Source of the DNA: Pseudomonas lundensis
GTDB taxonomy: Bacteria; Pseudomonadota; Gammaproteobacteria; Pseudomonadales; Pseudomonadaceae
Assembly (NCBI RefSeq): GCF_002269125.1
Contig: NZ_NQKI01000030.1
Span: 1-62,654, forward strand
Reading direction: 5' to 3'
Length of the DNA: 62,654 nucleotides
Position numbers and translations under genes: made by a program. Shown here one piece after another: positions 25,606-34,829 of the stretch (the stretch's first letter is position 1; each line of letters starts with the position of its first letter). The notes beneath the pieces were generated by a model. It saw only the letters and a list, made by a program, of their open reading frames with translations. It was not told where the DNA came from and did no database searches.

Positions 25606-26631
25606 GTGAACAGTTTTTCAGCCGCTCAACGCTCCCGTGTCACCATGCTTGATGTTGCCCTGCACGCCGGGGTGTCCAAGGCCAGCGTTTCCCGCTTCAT
25701 CGGCGAGGACCGTGCATTGCTCTCCGAAGCCACCGCGCAACGGATCGAGCGCTCGATCGAGGCGCTGGGCTACCGTCCCAATCAAATGGCGCGCGGCCTG
25801 AAACGCGGGCGTACGCGCCTGATCGGCATGCTGGTCGCGGACATTCGTAACCCCTACTCCATCGCGGTCATGCACGGCGTCGAAACCGCCTGCCGTGAGC
25901 ACGGTTACAACCTGGTGGTGTGCAACACCGACCGCAGTGATGAGCAGGAAAGCCAGCACCTGGCCGCTCTGCGGGCTTACAACATCGAAGGTCTGATTCT
26001 TAACACCCTTGGTCATCAGCCTGACGTTCTGCAGGCGCTGCACCAGGAAATGCCCATCGTACTCATCGACCGTAAGGTCGAGCAGTTGTATGCGGATCTG
26101 GTGGGGCTCGATAACGCCGGAGCCGTGCGCACCGCGCTAGAGCACCTGCAAGCGCAAGGTTACCGCGACCTGCTAATGGTCAGCGAACCGGTTGATGGCA
26201 CCAGCTCGCGTCTGGAGCGCATCGCCAGTTTTAATGCGCAACTCAACGACCGCCCTTCACTGCAAGGCACGCGGGTGGAAACCGGCCCCCATCTGCAGTC
26301 TCGCATCCAACACTTTCTGGATACCCCCGGCAGTGGCCCCAAGGCGCTGTTTTGCGCCAATGGCGTGGCCGCGCTGGCAGCCACTCAGGTGCTGCGTGAC
26401 TTGAACCGCCATCTGTTTGAAGACATTGGCCTGATTGCTTTGGATGACCTTGACTGGTTCCCGTTGGTGGGCACCGGCATTAGCGCCTTGGCGCAACCGA
26501 CCCAAGCCATCGGCGCCAGCGCCTTTGAGTGCCTGCTAAAGCGCTTGCGGGGCGACACCGCAGAACCTCTAGTCCTGGATTTTCCTGCGCAACTCATCGT
26601 GCGTGGTTCGACCCGACGCATTAACCCCTGA
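25606..26631 (+). CDS. ptxS: LacI-family repressor PtxS of 2-ketogluconate metabolism
   Basis: The protein has 341 residues from a GTG at 25606, matching PtxS lengths; longer frames would translate through the operator. The helix-turn-helix is VTMLDVALHAGVSKASVSRF (about 12-31) with the minor-groove hinge helix near RPNQMARGLKRG. The sugar-binding core follows (IGMLVADIRNPYS, GLILNT, ALFCANGVAALA). PtxS represses its own gene and the kgu operon, and 2-ketogluconate releases it. The two exact operators in this window, at 25542 and 26680, support this directly. Confidence 0.94.
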   Translation: MNSFSAAQRSRVTMLDVALHAGVSKASVSRFIGEDRALLSEATAQRIERSIEALGYRPNQMARGLKRGRTRLIGMLVADIRNPYSIAVMHGVETACREHGYNLVVCNTDRSDEQESQHLAALRAYNIEGLILNTLGHQPDVLQALHQEMPIVLIDRKVEQLYADLVGLDNAGAVRTALEHLQAQGYRDLLMVSEPVDGTSSRLERIASFNAQLNDRPSLQGTRVETGPHLQSRIQHFLDTPGSGPKALFCANGVAALAATQVLRDLNRHLFEDIGLIALDDLDWFPLVGTGISALAQPTQAIGASAFECLLKRLRGDTAEPLVLDFPAQLIVRGSTRRINP

Positions 26632-26679
26632 CAGTTGTGCCATGACGCAATCCGATTGGCAGTCCTTAACGAATAAAAA

Positions 26680-26693
26680 TGAAACCGGTTTCA
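26680..26693. promoter_or_regulatory. PtxS operator upstream of kguE
   Basis: A second perfect copy of TGAAACCGGTTTCA ends 13 bases before the kguE ATG, directly upstream of its ribosome site (AGAGG). A bound repressor would cover the transcript start region of the kgu operon. Confidence 0.93.
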
Positions 26694-26706
26694 GAGGTTA
26701 ATAACA

Positions 26707-27489
26707 ATGAACACATTCCCCGTTTCCATCAGCCTGTCGAGCTACGGAGCTGACCTGGTTCGCCAGCGTGGCCAAGGCAGTTTTATTGACTTACTGGCCA
26801 ATGCCGGTGCCCGGCGCATTGAGCTGCGCGAAGAACTGCTGACCGACGAAGACCCGGCGTCCTTCGCTGCAGCGGTGGTGAGACAGGGGCTGGAATGCGT
26901 GTACTCATCGCCGCTCGAACTGTGGGAGGCAGGACAATCTCGGCCTAATCCTCAATTGCTGGCGACCTTGCGCAAGGCCCATGCGTTCGGTGCGGCCTGG
27001 CTTAAGGTCTCTCTTGGCTACTACACCGAACATTGCGATTTGTCGAACCTGGCAGCCTGCCTGAGCCAGCAATCGGTCAACCTGTTGGTGGAGAACGACC
27101 AAACGTCCCAGGGCGGACGTATCGAGCCTCTGCTGCGCTTCTTCGACGCAGTGGATCAACTGCAAGCCCCCATCAGCATGACCTTTGATATCGGCAACTG
27201 GCAGTGGCAGGACCAGTCCGCCAGTACCGCTGCCCGCTTACTGGGCCGTCATGTCACCTATTTGCACTGCAAAGGCGTCGCCCGGCGTCCGGATGGCAAG
27301 TTGATTGCTACGCCGCCAACGGCCACCGACCTGCAGATGTGGGAGCAATTTCTACCGCATATGCAGCCCGGGCTGACGCGCGCGGTGGAATACCCCCTGC
27401 AGGGCAGTGACCTGCAATGGCTGACGAAAGTCCATGTCGACACACTCGCTACGCTAGGCGCAGCGCAACGGGAGCTGAGCCATGTCTAA
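26707..27489 (+). CDS. kguE: KguE, TIM-barrel sugar isomerase/epimerase-like protein
   Basis: The protein has 260 residues of the xylose-isomerase-like TIM-barrel family (AP endonuclease 2 superfamily): ARRIELREELL at about 36, NLLVENDQT at about 125, SMTFDIGNW at about 158 and HVTYLHCKG at about 180 supply the expected metal-binding Glu, Asp and His. It is the first gene of the 2-ketogluconate operon. Its biochemical step is not established; an epimerase role has been proposed. It overlaps kguK by 8 bases. Confidence 0.88.
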   Translation: MNTFPVSISLSSYGADLVRQRGQGSFIDLLANAGARRIELREELLTDEDPASFAAAVVRQGLECVYSSPLELWEAGQSRPNPQLLATLRKAHAFGAAWLKVSLGYYTEHCDLSNLAACLSQQSVNLLVENDQTSQGGRIEPLLRFFDAVDQLQAPISMTFDIGNWQWQDQSASTAARLLGRHVTYLHCKGVARRPDGKLIATPPTATDLQMWEQFLPHMQPGLTRAVEYPLQGSDLQWLTKVHVDTLATLGAAQRELSHV

Positions 27490-28441
27490 AGTCGATGTGT
27501 TGTCGTTTGGTGAAACCATGGCCATGTGGGTGGCTGAAGAGACCGGCGATCTGGCGCAAGTCGAACACTTTCACAAGCGTATTGCCGGGGCCGACAGTAA
27601 CGTCGCCATCGGGCTGGCGCGACTGGGGTTCAATGTGGCGTGGCTCAGCCGGGTAGGCGCTGACTCGCTTGGGCGGTTTGTGCGTGCCACCTTGCAAGCC
27701 GAAGGCCTGAATTGCCAGCATGTGGAAACCGACCCGCAGCACCCGACGGGCTTTCAGCTGAAGTCCCGGGTGGACGATGGCAGTGATCCGCAAGTGGAAT
27801 ACTTTCGCCGCGGCTCGGCGGCCAGTCATTTGAACCGCAGCGCCATCACCGCGCAACTGCTCAGCGCAGGCCACTTGCACGCCACGGGCATTCCCCCTGC
27901 CCTGTCAGCCAGTTGCCGCGAATTGTCGTTCGCGCTGATGCAATCGATGCGCGCGGCCGGGCGCACGGTGTCGTTCGACCCCAACCTGCGCCCGTCTCTG
28001 TGGGCCAGCGAACAGCAGATGATCCGCGACATCAACGCACTCGCCGCCCATGCCGACTGGGTGTTGCCGGGCTTGAGTGAAGGCCGCTTGCTCACCGGTC
28101 GCGATGACCCGGCAGACATTGCCCGGTTTTATCTGGATCAAGGCGCAGAGGCGGTCATCATCAAGCTGGGCCCTAAAGGTGCCTATTACCGCACCACGGA
28201 CACCGAAGGCTTCGTGCCAGCAGTGCCGGTGGACGTGGTGATCGATACCGTCGGCGCCGGCGATGGTTTTGCAGTGGGCGTGATCAGTGCCCTGCTGGAA
28301 AACCTCGGCTTTGAACAGGCGGTGCAACGTGGCAACTGGATTGGCAGCCGCGCCGTGCAAAGCCGTGGCGACATGGAAGGACTGCCGACCCGCGCCGAGT
28401 TGGAGGGCCGTGGCCTGACCGAATCTGTATTACCTGCCTAA
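27482..28441 (+). CDS. kguK: 2-ketogluconate kinase KguK (PfkB family)
   Basis: The protein has 319 residues. PfkB signatures: the N-terminal GADSNVAIGLARLG at about 36-50 and the C-terminal TVGAGDGFAVGVI at about 258, which contains the catalytic Asp of GAGD. It phosphorylates 2-ketogluconate to 2-keto-6-phosphogluconate in the cytosol after uptake by KguT. The ATG lies inside the end of kguE, so the two are translationally coupled. Confidence 0.93.
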   Translation: MSKVDVLSFGETMAMWVAEETGDLAQVEHFHKRIAGADSNVAIGLARLGFNVAWLSRVGADSLGRFVRATLQAEGLNCQHVETDPQHPTGFQLKSRVDDGSDPQVEYFRRGSAASHLNRSAITAQLLSAGHLHATGIPPALSASCRELSFALMQSMRAAGRTVSFDPNLRPSLWASEQQMIRDINALAAHADWVLPGLSEGRLLTGRDDPADIARFYLDQGAEAVIIKLGPKGAYYRTTDTEGFVPAVPVDVVIDTVGAGDGFAVGVISALLENLGFEQAVQRGNWIGSRAVQSRGDMEGLPTRAELEGRGLTESVLPA

Positions 28442-28495
28442 CGTGCTGCACCCGTGACCTGCTGCGACAAAAACAACAAGCTCAGGAGCTACGCC

Positions 28496-29791
28496 ATGCA
28501 ATCGCTAACACTCGCTGCCCGCCGGTGGTGGTACATCATGCCGATCGTATTCATCACCTACAGCCTGGCCTATCTGGACCGCGCCAATTACGGGTTTGCC
28601 GCCGCCTCCGGGATGGCCGAAGACCTGCACATCACCCCCGGCCTGTCGTCGTTGCTGGGGGCGCTGTTTTTCCTCGGTTACTTCTTTTTTCAGGTGCCGG
28701 GGGCCATTTACGCGCAGAAGAACAGCGTCAAAAAGTTGATTTTTGTCAGCTTGATCCTCTGGGGCGGACTCGCCACGCTCACAGGTGTTGTGTCCAACGC
28801 CTACAGCCTGATCGCCATTCGCTTCATGCTCGGTGTGGTGGAAGCCGCCGTCATGCCCGCCATGCTGGTCTATCTGTGCCACTGGTTTACCCGCGCCGAA
28901 CGCTCCCGGGCCAATACGTTTCTAATTCTCGGCAATCCGGTGACCATGCTCTGGATGTCAGTGGTGTCAGGCTACTTGGTGCAGCATTACAGCTGGCGCT
29001 GGATGTTCATCGTTGAAGGTTTGCCCGCAGTAATCTGGGCGTTCATCTGGTGGCGACTGGCCGATGACCGCCCTGGCGAAGCCAAGTGGCTCAGCACTCA
29101 GGAAAAACAGGACCTGCAAAGCGCGCTCGATGCCGAGCAAGTCGGCATGACCCCGGTGAAGAACTACGCCGCGGCCTTCCGCTCGCCCAAAGTCATCCTG
29201 CTGGCCTTGCAGTTCTTCTGCTGGAGCATCGGCGTCTACGGGTTTGTCCTGTGGCTGCCGTCGATTCTCAAGCAAGGCGCGCACATGGACATGATCGAAG
29301 CGGGCTGGCTTTCGGCCCTGCCGTATCTGGCCGCCGTCATCGCCATGCTCGGCGTGTCGTGGGGGTCGGACAAACTGCAAAAACGTAAGCGTTTTGTCTG
29401 GCCGCCGCTGTTGATTGCCTCTTTTGCGTTCTACGGTTCCTACGCATTGGGTGCAGAGCACTTCTGGTTGTCCTACACGCTGCTGGTGATTGCCGGGGCA
29501 TGCATGTACGCACCCTACGGCCCTTTCTTCGCGATCATCCCGGAAATCCTGCCATCCAACGTAGCGGGCGGGGCCATGGCCCTGATTAACAGCATGGGCG
29601 CGCTCGGGTCTTTTTCCGGCTCCTACCTGGTGGGTTACCTGAACAGCGAAACCGGCTCACCGGGGGCGTCTTACCTGTTGATGAGCGGCGCGCTGCTGAT
29701 CTCGGTCGTGCTGACGTTAATGCTGAAACCCACGGCCAAAGACCCACTCGCGCCGACAGTCAGCACCACGTCGCGTCTGGCTCATTCTTGA
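28496..29791 (+). CDS. kguT: 2-ketogluconate transporter KguT (MFS, anion:cation symporter type)
   Basis: The protein has 431 residues from the ATG at 28496 (AGGAG 8 bases upstream). It has twelve membrane helices with the family-typical YLDRANYGFAAA after helix 1 and RFMLGVVEAAVMPAM around helix 4. It belongs to the phthalate/tartrate-type anion-cation symporters. It brings 2-ketogluconate, made in the periplasm by gluconate dehydrogenase, into the cell. Confidence 0.92.
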   Translation: MQSLTLAARRWWYIMPIVFITYSLAYLDRANYGFAAASGMAEDLHITPGLSSLLGALFFLGYFFFQVPGAIYAQKNSVKKLIFVSLILWGGLATLTGVVSNAYSLIAIRFMLGVVEAAVMPAMLVYLCHWFTRAERSRANTFLILGNPVTMLWMSVVSGYLVQHYSWRWMFIVEGLPAVIWAFIWWRLADDRPGEAKWLSTQEKQDLQSALDAEQVGMTPVKNYAAAFRSPKVILLALQFFCWSIGVYGFVLWLPSILKQGAHMDMIEAGWLSALPYLAAVIAMLGVSWGSDKLQKRKRFVWPPLLIASFAFYGSYALGAEHFWLSYTLLVIAGACMYAPYGPFFAIIPEILPSNVAGGAMALINSMGALGSFSGSYLVGYLNSETGSPGASYLLMSGALLISVVLTLMLKPTAKDPLAPTVSTTSRLAHS

Positions 29792-29811
29792 ATTTAACGT
29801 TGGTGATTACT

Positions 29812-30795
29812 TTGAAAAAACATGTCGTGCTCTACAAAACGCTGTCCGCGCCCTTGATGCAGCGCCTGCAAGATCGCGCCGAGGTCACGCTGATTGAACG
29901 GCTGGACGCTCAAGGGCTGGACCAATTGCGCGCCGCTTTACCCCAGGCTCACGGGTTACTGGGGGCCAGCCTGAAACTGGACGCGCACTTACTGGCCCTG
30001 GCGCCCAGGCTTGAAGCCATTGCCAGTGTGTCCGTGGGGATCGACAACTACGACCTGGACTACCTCAACGCGCGCCACATTCTATTGACCAACACCCCGG
30101 ACGTGTTGACCGAAACCACAGCCGATACGGGGTTTGCACTTATTCTGGCCAGTGCCCGCCGCGTGGTGGAGTTAGCAATTCGTGTGCGCAATGGGCAATG
30201 GCAAAGAAACATTGGGCCGGAACATTTCGGCACCGACGTGCATGGCAAAACCCTGGGCATCATCGGCATGGGCCGCATTGGCGAGGCGTTGGCACAGCGG
30301 GGACATTTTGGCTTCGGCATGCCGGTGATCTACCACAGTCACTCGCCAAAACCGGCTGTCGAGGCTCGATTTGGCGCCCGCTACCGCAGCCTCAATGCGC
30401 TGCTGCACGAGGCGGACTTCATTTGCCTGACGCTGCCACTGACCGCAGAAACCCAGGGCCTGATCGGCGCAGAGCAATTCGCACTGATGCGTCCAGACAG
30501 TATTTTTATCAATATTTCACGGGGCAAAGTGGTTGATGAAGCCGCGCTCATCCACGCATTGCAACGGGGGCAGATTCGTGGCGCCGGGCTGGATGTGTTT
30601 GAGCGCGAACCGTTGGACCCAACTTCGCCTTTACTGACGCTGGAGAACGTTGTGGCCACCCCGCATATCGGGTCGGCCACCATTGAAACCCGTGAAGCCA
30701 TGGCCCGCTGCGCCGTGGACAACCTGCTGGCAGCTTTGGACGGGCAGCGCCCGCCCAATTTGGTCAACCCGAGCGCATTGCAACCGGCTCGCTGA
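29812..30795 (+). CDS. kguD: 2-keto-6-phosphogluconate reductase KguD
   Basis: The protein has 327 residues from the TTG at 29812 (MKKHVVLYK); a TTG at 29788 that overlaps the kguT stop is the alternative and would add 8 residues. It is a D-isomer-specific 2-hydroxyacid dehydrogenase: Rossmann motif GIIGMGRIGEAL at about 145, and catalytic Arg (NISRGKVVDE), Glu (REPLDP) and His (TPHIGSAT). It reduces 2-keto-6-phosphogluconate to 6-phosphogluconate, which enters the Entner-Doudoroff route. Its stop codon directly abuts that of the convergent gene. Confidence 0.92.
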   Translation: MKKHVVLYKTLSAPLMQRLQDRAEVTLIERLDAQGLDQLRAALPQAHGLLGASLKLDAHLLALAPRLEAIASVSVGIDNYDLDYLNARHILLTNTPDVLTETTADTGFALILASARRVVELAIRVRNGQWQRNIGPEHFGTDVHGKTLGIIGMGRIGEALAQRGHFGFGMPVIYHSHSPKPAVEARFGARYRSLNALLHEADFICLTLPLTAETQGLIGAEQFALMRPDSIFINISRGKVVDEAALIHALQRGQIRGAGLDVFEREPLDPTSPLLTLENVVATPHIGSATIETREAMARCAVDNLLAALDGQRPPNLVNPSALQPAR

Positions 30796-31875
30796 TCATC
30801 CCCCAGCCTTGATCCGGGTCCACAGGCGTGTGCGCACCCGGTCAATGTTGAGCGGCATGGCTTCCAGGGCAAACAGCGTTTGCAGCATTTGCGGCGTCGG
30901 GTACACCGTGGTGTCAGCCTTGATCTCGGGGTTGACCAGCGCATCGGCCTGCAGGTTACCGTTGGCGTAATGCACGTAATTGCTGATGCCCGCCATTACG
31001 TCCGGCTGCAGCAGGTAATTCATGAAGCGGTAGGCCGCTTTTTCATCCGGCGCATCGGCGGGCATGGCCACCATGTCAAACCAGATGGCAGCGCCTTCTC
31101 TGGGGATCGAATAGCCGATATCGACGCCATTGTTGGCTTCTTTGGCGCGGGTTTGGGCTTGCAGGATGTCCCCGGAAAACCCCACGGCAACGCAGATATT
31201 GCCGTTGGCCAGATCGCTGGTGTACTTGGAGGAATGGAAGTAGCTGATATAAGGACGGACCTTCATCAGCATGGCTTGGGCCTTTTTATAGTCCTGCGCG
31301 CTTTTGCTGTGGTGGGGCAGCCCCAAGTAGTTAAGCGCAGCCGGTAAGACTTCCGGGCCATTGTCTAGAATCGCCACCCCGCACGTGCTGAGTTTTTCCA
31401 TGTTTTCGGGCTTGAAGATCAAATCCCACGAGTCAACAGGCGCGTTGTCGCCCAACACGGCCTTGACCTTCGCGACGTTGTAGCCGATCCCCGTACTGCC
31501 CCACAAGTAAGGGAAACCGTGTTCATTGCCGGGGTCATTGACTTGCAGCGCCTTGAGCAACGCCGGGTTAAGGTTCTTCCAGTTCGGTAATTGGTCCTTA
31601 TCGAGCTTTTTCAGCGCCCCGCCCTGGATCTGACGCGCCATAAAGTGGTTGGACGGAAACACCACGTCATAGCCGGACTTACCCGTCATCAACTTGCCGT
31701 CCAATGTTTCATTGCTGTCGTACACGTCATAGCTAAATGCAATGCCTGTCTCACGCGAGAAGTTTTTCAGTGTGTCGGGGGCGATGTAGTCAGACCAGTT
31801 GTAAATTTTTACAGTCTCGGCCGCCTGGCACAGCGAGCCAGCCACTATCAGGGGCAACAGGGCGATGCGGATCAT
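30796..31875 (-). CDS. Polyamine ABC transporter substrate-binding protein (PotF/SpuD type)
   Basis: The protein has 359 residues, with a signal peptide ending CQAAE. KIYNWSDYIAPDTLKNF at about 24-40, the YDVVFPSNHFMARQ stretch and LWGSTGIGYNV are hallmarks of spermidine/putrescine-binding proteins. No permease or ATPase gene is nearby, so it must feed a transporter encoded elsewhere or act as a sensor. It is 54 bases downstream of the cupin gene and probably in one operon with the cupin and FAD oxidoreductase, which suggests amine uptake tied to amine oxidation. Confidence 0.88.
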   Translation of the reverse strand: MIRIALLPLIVAGSLCQAAETVKIYNWSDYIAPDTLKNFSRETGIAFSYDVYDSNETLDGKLMTGKSGYDVVFPSNHFMARQIQGGALKKLDKDQLPNWKNLNPALLKALQVNDPGNEHGFPYLWGSTGIGYNVAKVKAVLGDNAPVDSWDLIFKPENMEKLSTCGVAILDNGPEVLPAALNYLGLPHHSKSAQDYKKAQAMLMKVRPYISYFHSSKYTSDLANGNICVAVGFSGDILQAQTRAKEANNGVDIGYSIPREGAAIWFDMVAMPADAPDEKAAYRFMNYLLQPDVMAGISNYVHYANGNLQADALVNPEIKADTTVYPTPQMLQTLFALEAMPLNIDRVRTRLWTRIKAGG

Positions 31876-31929
31876 GATTCGATTCCTTGCGTATTGTGTG
31901 TCGCTGTTTTTATGGGCAGGGTTCGGTGA

Positions 31930-32271
31930 TCAAAGGATCAAAACATACGTTTTGCGCACGGTCTGCTGAATGTCCCAGACCCCCGTGCTGTTGGCAGGCA
32001 ACATCAAGGCATCGCCCGCTTCTATGTGAATAATTTCCCCGCCATCGGGAGTGAACGTGCAGCGTCCCTGAATGAAGTGACAGAACTCTTGCGCCACGAT
32101 TTGTCGCCGCCAGCGTCCTGGCGTGCAGGCCCAGATCCCGGTTTCAACGCCGTCGGTGCGCTCGACACACGTCACCGAGGTCTCGGCCACCGGGGTGCCA
32201 AGGGGCACGGCCACAGGTGAGGATGCATGCAACGCAACGTGGGCGGTGTTTTTGAAGTGAGTGATGCTCAT
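31930..32271 (-). CDS. Cupin-domain protein (DUF861 type)
   Basis: The protein has 113 residues from the ATG at 32269-32271 (AGGA upstream). It is a single cupin barrel: GIWACTPGRWRRQIVAQEFCHFIQGRCTF, then GGEIIHIEAGDALMLPANSTGVWDI. The Glu-Phe-Cys-His order resembles the cupin_3 family found with ureidoglycine hydrolases and in amine-utilisation clusters. It is 26 bases after the FAD oxidoreductase gene. A small-molecule enzyme or sensor role is possible; the substrate is unknown. Confidence 0.8.
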   Translation of the reverse strand: MSITHFKNTAHVALHASSPVAVPLGTPVAETSVTCVERTDGVETGIWACTPGRWRRQIVAQEFCHFIQGRCTFTPDGGEIIHIEAGDALMLPANSTGVWDIQQTVRKTYVLIL

Positions 32272-32297
32272 GGATATATCCTGATGGGGCCAAAGGG

Positions 32298-33704
32298 TTA
32301 CTGCATAAAACCTTCCATCACACTGGCCAGGCCACTGGCGAACCTGCGCCGCCAAGGGGCTGCCTCAGGGTTGGCGAGCGTCTGGTCTTCGTAGACAAAA
32401 CTGCGGATAACGGCGTTGTAACCCAGCCAGCGGCAAGGCTCCGGTTCCCATGCCTTGAGCGCGCCAAGGCCGCCAGCGGTCAGCACCCAGGGCTGCTGCA
32501 CTTCAAGGGTGTCACGCTGCAAGATCAGGTCCGCGAGGGTGCGCCCGCCCAAATGGCTCGCGCCCACGCCCTCCCCGCCGTAACCACCGGACAACGCGAT
32601 GCCGTGTTGCCGGTCACAGAGCATGTGCGGTTGAAAACGCCGCGCCATGCCCAAGTTGCCACCCCATACGTGGCTGATGTGCACATCCTTGAGCGCCGGA
32701 AAAAGCTCCGCGAAAAGGTAACGGCGCACGTCGATTTCGCCCTGACTGAGGTTAAAGTCATGACGCAAACGACCACCAAACTGATAGCCGCCCCGGGCGC
32801 CAAATACCAAGCGGTTGTCTTGGGTGCGTTGCCCGTAGGTCACTTGACGACTGTTTTCGCTGAAAGCCTGACCTGCCGACAACCCGATCTCATCCCAGAC
32901 CGCCTCGGGCAGGGGGGCCGTGGCGACGATCAGGCTCTGCACTGGCAATTGATAACGCCCCAACGGCGCCAGCGTGTTGGCGTAGCCTTCCACTGCCGGA
33001 ACGACCCAGCGCGCCTTGACCTGTGCCTTGGCGGTGCGCACACGGCCGGGTTGCCACCCCGTCACCGGGCTTTGCTCGAAGATCTTCACGCCCATGCGCT
33101 CAACGGCACGGGCCAATCCGCGCACCAGTTTGGCGGGCTGAATCGTGGCTATGTGCGGCGTAAAAATCGCCCCGTAGGGGCTCGCAATGCGCAGTTGCTG
33201 CGCCAGCTCAGCCGGATCCAGCCAACGGTAGTCCCCGTCACTCAGGCCCTGAGCGTGAAGTTTCGTCAAATAGTGACGCAGGGTAACTTCCTGTTCCCGA
33301 TAGCGTGCGGCACAGAACAGTGCCCCGCCTTTGCGGTAATGGCAGTCGATGCCTTCGCGCTCAATGACCTGGTTGACTTCATCAGGAATGCCATGCAGCA
33401 AGGCGTAAGACTGGCGTCGCTGCTCGATGGACAGGTTGGCAAGCAAGCGGTCTTCGCCCAACAGGTTGCCCATCAGCCAACCGCCGTTGCGCCCGGAAGC
33501 ACCGAAGCCAGCCGTTTGCGCTTCGACAATGGCAATACTCAGTTCAGGTGCGTGGCGCTTGAGGTAATACGCGGTCCACAAGCCGGTGTACCCGGCCCCC
33601 ACAATCACCACGTCTACGTCCAGATCGTGCTTGAGCGATGGGCGTGCTGTCAGGTCGTCCGCGAGTTGGTCCATCCACAAACTGATTGAGCGCCAGGCTG
33701 GCAT
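32298..33704 (-). CDS. FAD-dependent oxidoreductase (DAO family, amine-oxidase-like)
   Basis: The protein has 468 residues from the ATG at 33702-33704 (GGAG 7 bases upstream). The dinucleotide fold is VVIVGAGYTGLWTAYYL at about 32-48, followed by the DAO motif GASGRNGGWLMGN at about 68-80 and the C-terminal flavin motif GYGGEGVGASHLGGR. The nearest functional class is the gamma-glutamylputrescine/glycine oxidase-like DAO group. Together with the polyamine-binding protein and cupin it suggests an amine catabolic unit. Confidence 0.87.
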   Translation of the reverse strand: MPAWRSISLWMDQLADDLTARPSLKHDLDVDVVIVGAGYTGLWTAYYLKRHAPELSIAIVEAQTAGFGASGRNGGWLMGNLLGEDRLLANLSIEQRRQSYALLHGIPDEVNQVIEREGIDCHYRKGGALFCAARYREQEVTLRHYLTKLHAQGLSDGDYRWLDPAELAQQLRIASPYGAIFTPHIATIQPAKLVRGLARAVERMGVKIFEQSPVTGWQPGRVRTAKAQVKARWVVPAVEGYANTLAPLGRYQLPVQSLIVATAPLPEAVWDEIGLSAGQAFSENSRQVTYGQRTQDNRLVFGARGGYQFGGRLRHDFNLSQGEIDVRRYLFAELFPALKDVHISHVWGGNLGMARRFQPHMLCDRQHGIALSGGYGGEGVGASHLGGRTLADLILQRDTLEVQQPWVLTAGGLGALKAWEPEPCRWLGYNAVIRSFVYEDQTLANPEAAPWRRRFASGLASVMEGFMQ

Positions 33705-33752
33705 TGCGGTCTCCACACTGTCTTCAGAATGGAGCGATCCTAGCGCCTGATC

Positions 33753-34571
33753 TCAAACCGAGTCTTGCGCGCGTGCCCGCAAAGAAATTTGCCGCGCATA
33801 AGCCTTGGGTGATTGCCCGGTGTGCTGGCGAAAACAACTGTAGAACGCCGACAGCGAGTTAAAGCCCGCAGCAAAGGCCACCTCATCCACTTTAAGCGGC
33901 GAATCGGCGGCGGCCATCGCGGTCAGCACGTGGCGCAGACGTGCCTGATTCACATAGCGATAGAAGCTTTGTCCCAGCACCTGATTGAGCAAATACGACA
34001 TCTGGTTGCGCGTATAGCCACAGGCTTTGGCGACGTGTTGCAGGTCCAGTGCTGGGTCAAGGTAAGGCTGCTGGCGATCAAAGTAGGTTTGCAGGTCCCG
34101 GGCCATGAAACTCAACTGCCGCGCAGACAGGCCAAGACGACTGACCGCAGGTCTGATGGGGGTTTGCCCGGTAGCGTGTTGAGGGGATTCATGCACCAGC
34201 GAAGCGTATTCATGGACCTGCCAGATCAACCCGTCGCGCACCGTGATGGCTTCACTGGCCCTGAAGGACACCAGCCCCTGGCTGCCACGCAGCGTGATGC
34301 GGTACTGGATGAATGCCGTATTGCCATCCAGGCGAATACGGTCACTGTGCTCCAGCGCCTCATCCGCTTCGCGTGGCATGGAGAGGTGAACGTAGTCACG
34401 CAACTCCTTAAAGCCCATCACCCGGTTCTGGAAAAAATCGTGGTAAACGACCGAGGGGTGATACAGCGCCATGACCCCGTCAAGATCGCGGTGTTTCCAG
34501 CACAGGTGGTAACGCATTACCGTCTCGCCCGTGGCGCGGGTCTGCTCGGGGCCGTCATCTGGGGCAAACAT
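33753..34571 (-). CDS. AraC-family regulator with an N-terminal SnoaL/NTF2-like domain
   Basis: The protein has 272 residues. The start at the ATG 34569-34571 is used; an upstream TTG frame lacks support. Residues of about 10-130 form a SnoaL-like NTF2 fold (RYHLCWKHRDLDGVMALYHP, VVYHDFFQNRVMGFKELRDY), and about 170-265 carry two helix-turn-helix motifs typical of AraC (LQHVAKACGYTRNQMSYLLN and VDEVAFAAGFNSLSAFYSCF, ending QSPKAYAR). An NTF2-like sensor in place of the usual cupin arm is uncommon. It sits 48 bases upstream of the FAD oxidoreductase on the same strand and may lead that operon. Confidence 0.87.
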   Translation of the reverse strand: MFAPDDGPEQTRATGETVMRYHLCWKHRDLDGVMALYHPSVVYHDFFQNRVMGFKELRDYVHLSMPREADEALEHSDRIRLDGNTAFIQYRITLRGSQGLVSFRASEAITVRDGLIWQVHEYASLVHESPQHATGQTPIRPAVSRLGLSARQLSFMARDLQTYFDRQQPYLDPALDLQHVAKACGYTRNQMSYLLNQVLGQSFYRYVNQARLRHVLTAMAAADSPLKVDEVAFAAGFNSLSAFYSCFRQHTGQSPKAYARQISLRARAQDSV

Positions 34572-34829
34572 GGCAAGGCTCGCTGAAATAAAACACAGAG
34601 TGCCGAGTTTATGAACGGGCTTCAATGGTCAAGCACAGCCGCGCAGAACACGGCTAAAACGCTTCACTGCATGATTTACATCAAATCCCGGTGAATCAAT
34701 GTGCCCGCTGGGCACAAAAACCTTATCGTGGCGGGCGCACGGTGCTAGGTTTGAACACGAAACGCTCGCAAATACACACGGTCGGGGCAATTGGCGACCG
34801 TACAAACACTGAGCAAAAGGAAGCGCTCG

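Noticed and set aside
32553..33689. A 378-residue plus-strand frame inside the FAD oxidoreductase gene
   Set aside because: The minus-strand protein carries clear FAD motifs; the plus-strand translation has none.
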